Source: Gemmatimonadota bacterium (GTDB lineage: Bacteria; Gemmatimonadota; Gemmatimonadetes; Palauibacterales; Palauibacteraceae). From it: a DNA stretch of 6,004 nucleotides. The translations under genes and the position numbers were made by a program. Below the pieces are notes generated by a model, which ran no database searches, was not told the origin of the DNA, and worked only from the letters and a program-made list of their open reading frames with translations. Below are positions 5,599 to 6,004 of this stretch, piece after piece. The stretch is taken from contig JABDQB010000167.1 of the NCBI GenBank assembly GCA_013042495.1, positions 1-6,004 of the forward strand, in the 5' to 3' direction. The stretch's first letter is position 1. Each line of letters starts with the position of its first letter.

Positions 5599-6004
5599 AT
5601 GGCGATCGTGACCCTGATCACCGATTTCGGCACACGGGACGGCTACGTCGGCGAGATGAAGGGCGTGCTTCTCGAGCGCTGCCCGACGGTACAACTCGTG
5701 GACATCACGCATGACATCGACCCCGGAGACGTATGGGGCGCTGCCTGGGTGCTGGGCCGGATATGGGAACGTTTCCCGGTGCGTACGGTGCACCTCGTCG
5801 TCGTCGATCCCGGAGTGGGGGGCGATAGAAGGGCCGTGGCCGCGGAGCACGGCGGTCGCTGGTTCGTCGGCCCGGACAACGGCCTGATCTCGAGGGCTCT
5901 TCCCGGGGAGCCTTCGGACGCGCGGTTGATCGATCCCGATTCCCTGGATCTCGCGCCGGCCAGCGTGACCTTTCATGGTCGCGACCTCTTCTCGCCGGCG
6001 GCGG
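5599..6004 (+). CDS. SAM hydroxide adenosyltransferase (DUF62 family), 3'-truncated by window edge
   Basis: Enzyme of the family that includes SAM-dependent fluorinases and chlorinases, but most members use water to split S-adenosylmethionine into adenosine and methionine. The first 135 residues are present out of roughly 260-280. Visible motifs are LITDFGTRDGYVGEMKGV (6-23), VDITHDIDPGDVWGAAWVL (34-52), VVVDPGVGGDRRAV (67-80), GPDNGLI (91-97) and TFHGRDLFSPA (124-134). Asp70, Arg77 and His126 match the Asp-Arg-His set that activates water in the archaeal hydroxide adenosyltransferases. The extra loop that fluorinases carry before the PDNGL/PNNGL motif is absent, so hydrolase is more likely than halogenase. 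The missing C-terminal domain contributes to the trimer-interface substrate site and cannot be judged. The physiological role of this family is poorly settled, and the neighbours do not resolve it. Confidence 0.93.
   Translation, partial: MAIVTLITDFGTRDGYVGEMKGVLLERCPTVQLVDITHDIDPGDVWGAAWVLGRIWERFPVRTVHLVVVDPGVGGDRRAVAAEHGGRWFVGPDNGLISRALPGEPSDARLIDPDSLDLAPASVTFHGRDLFSPAA

Noticed and set aside
4587..5633. Open frame of 348 codons on the - strand across the MATE gene
   Set aside because: The product is charged, rich in His, Arg and Gln, and has no family motif. It mirrors the codon bias of the transporter gene.
5599..6004. Fluorinase or chlorinase (halogenated metabolite) gene
   Set aside because: The fluorinase-specific loop before the PDNGL motif is absent, and the water-activating Asp-Arg-His residues are present as in SAM hydrolases.

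Overview
The window is a tightly packed, GC-rich (roughly two thirds G+C by eye) bacterial segment. All six genes lie on the + strand and look like one transcription unit or a short series of units. The edges cut two genes: a penicillin acylase-family hydrolase at the left, which lacks its 5' part, and a SAM hydroxide adenosyltransferase at the right, which lacks its 3' part. No RNA gene, mobile element, CRISPR array or gene-free stretch over 300 bases was seen.

Layout: (1) bases 2-1615, beta-subunit part of a penicillin acylase-like Ntn hydrolase; (2) 1612-2622, a YpdA/Bdr-type bacillithiol disulfide reductase, overlapping gene 1 by 4 nt (ATGA); (3) 2705-2974, a stand-alone NifU C-terminal-domain Fe-S scaffold/carrier; (4) 3052-4248, an Mrp/NBP35 (ApbC) Fe-S carrier ATPase with an N-terminal MIP18/DUF59-like domain; (5) 4245-5579, a MATE efflux transporter whose most plausible start is a CTG overlapping the mrp stop; (6) 5599 to the right edge, a SAM hydrolase (DUF62). 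The only noncoding gaps are 82, 77 and 19 nt. The first two contain small hairpins and the second an abutting imperfect direct repeat.

The YpdA-type reductase implies a bacillithiol-using organism. Together with high GC this argues against Proteobacteria (glutathione) and Actinobacteria (mycothiol). The gene mix would suit Gemmatimonadota or a neighbouring high-GC, bacillithiol-using phylum, but this is inference from gene content and has not been tested by phylogeny.

The central block (ypdA, NifU-like, mrp) is functionally coherent. Bacillithiol is linked to Fe-S cluster trafficking in Firmicutes, and here its reductase precedes two Fe-S carrier genes. The acylase, MATE pump and SAM hydrolase have no obvious shared substrate with this core. 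No convincing wholly new system is visible. The points most worth a second look are the thiol/Fe-S gene neighbourhood, the Mrp N-terminal domain that has lost its usual Cys, and the CTG start of the transporter.
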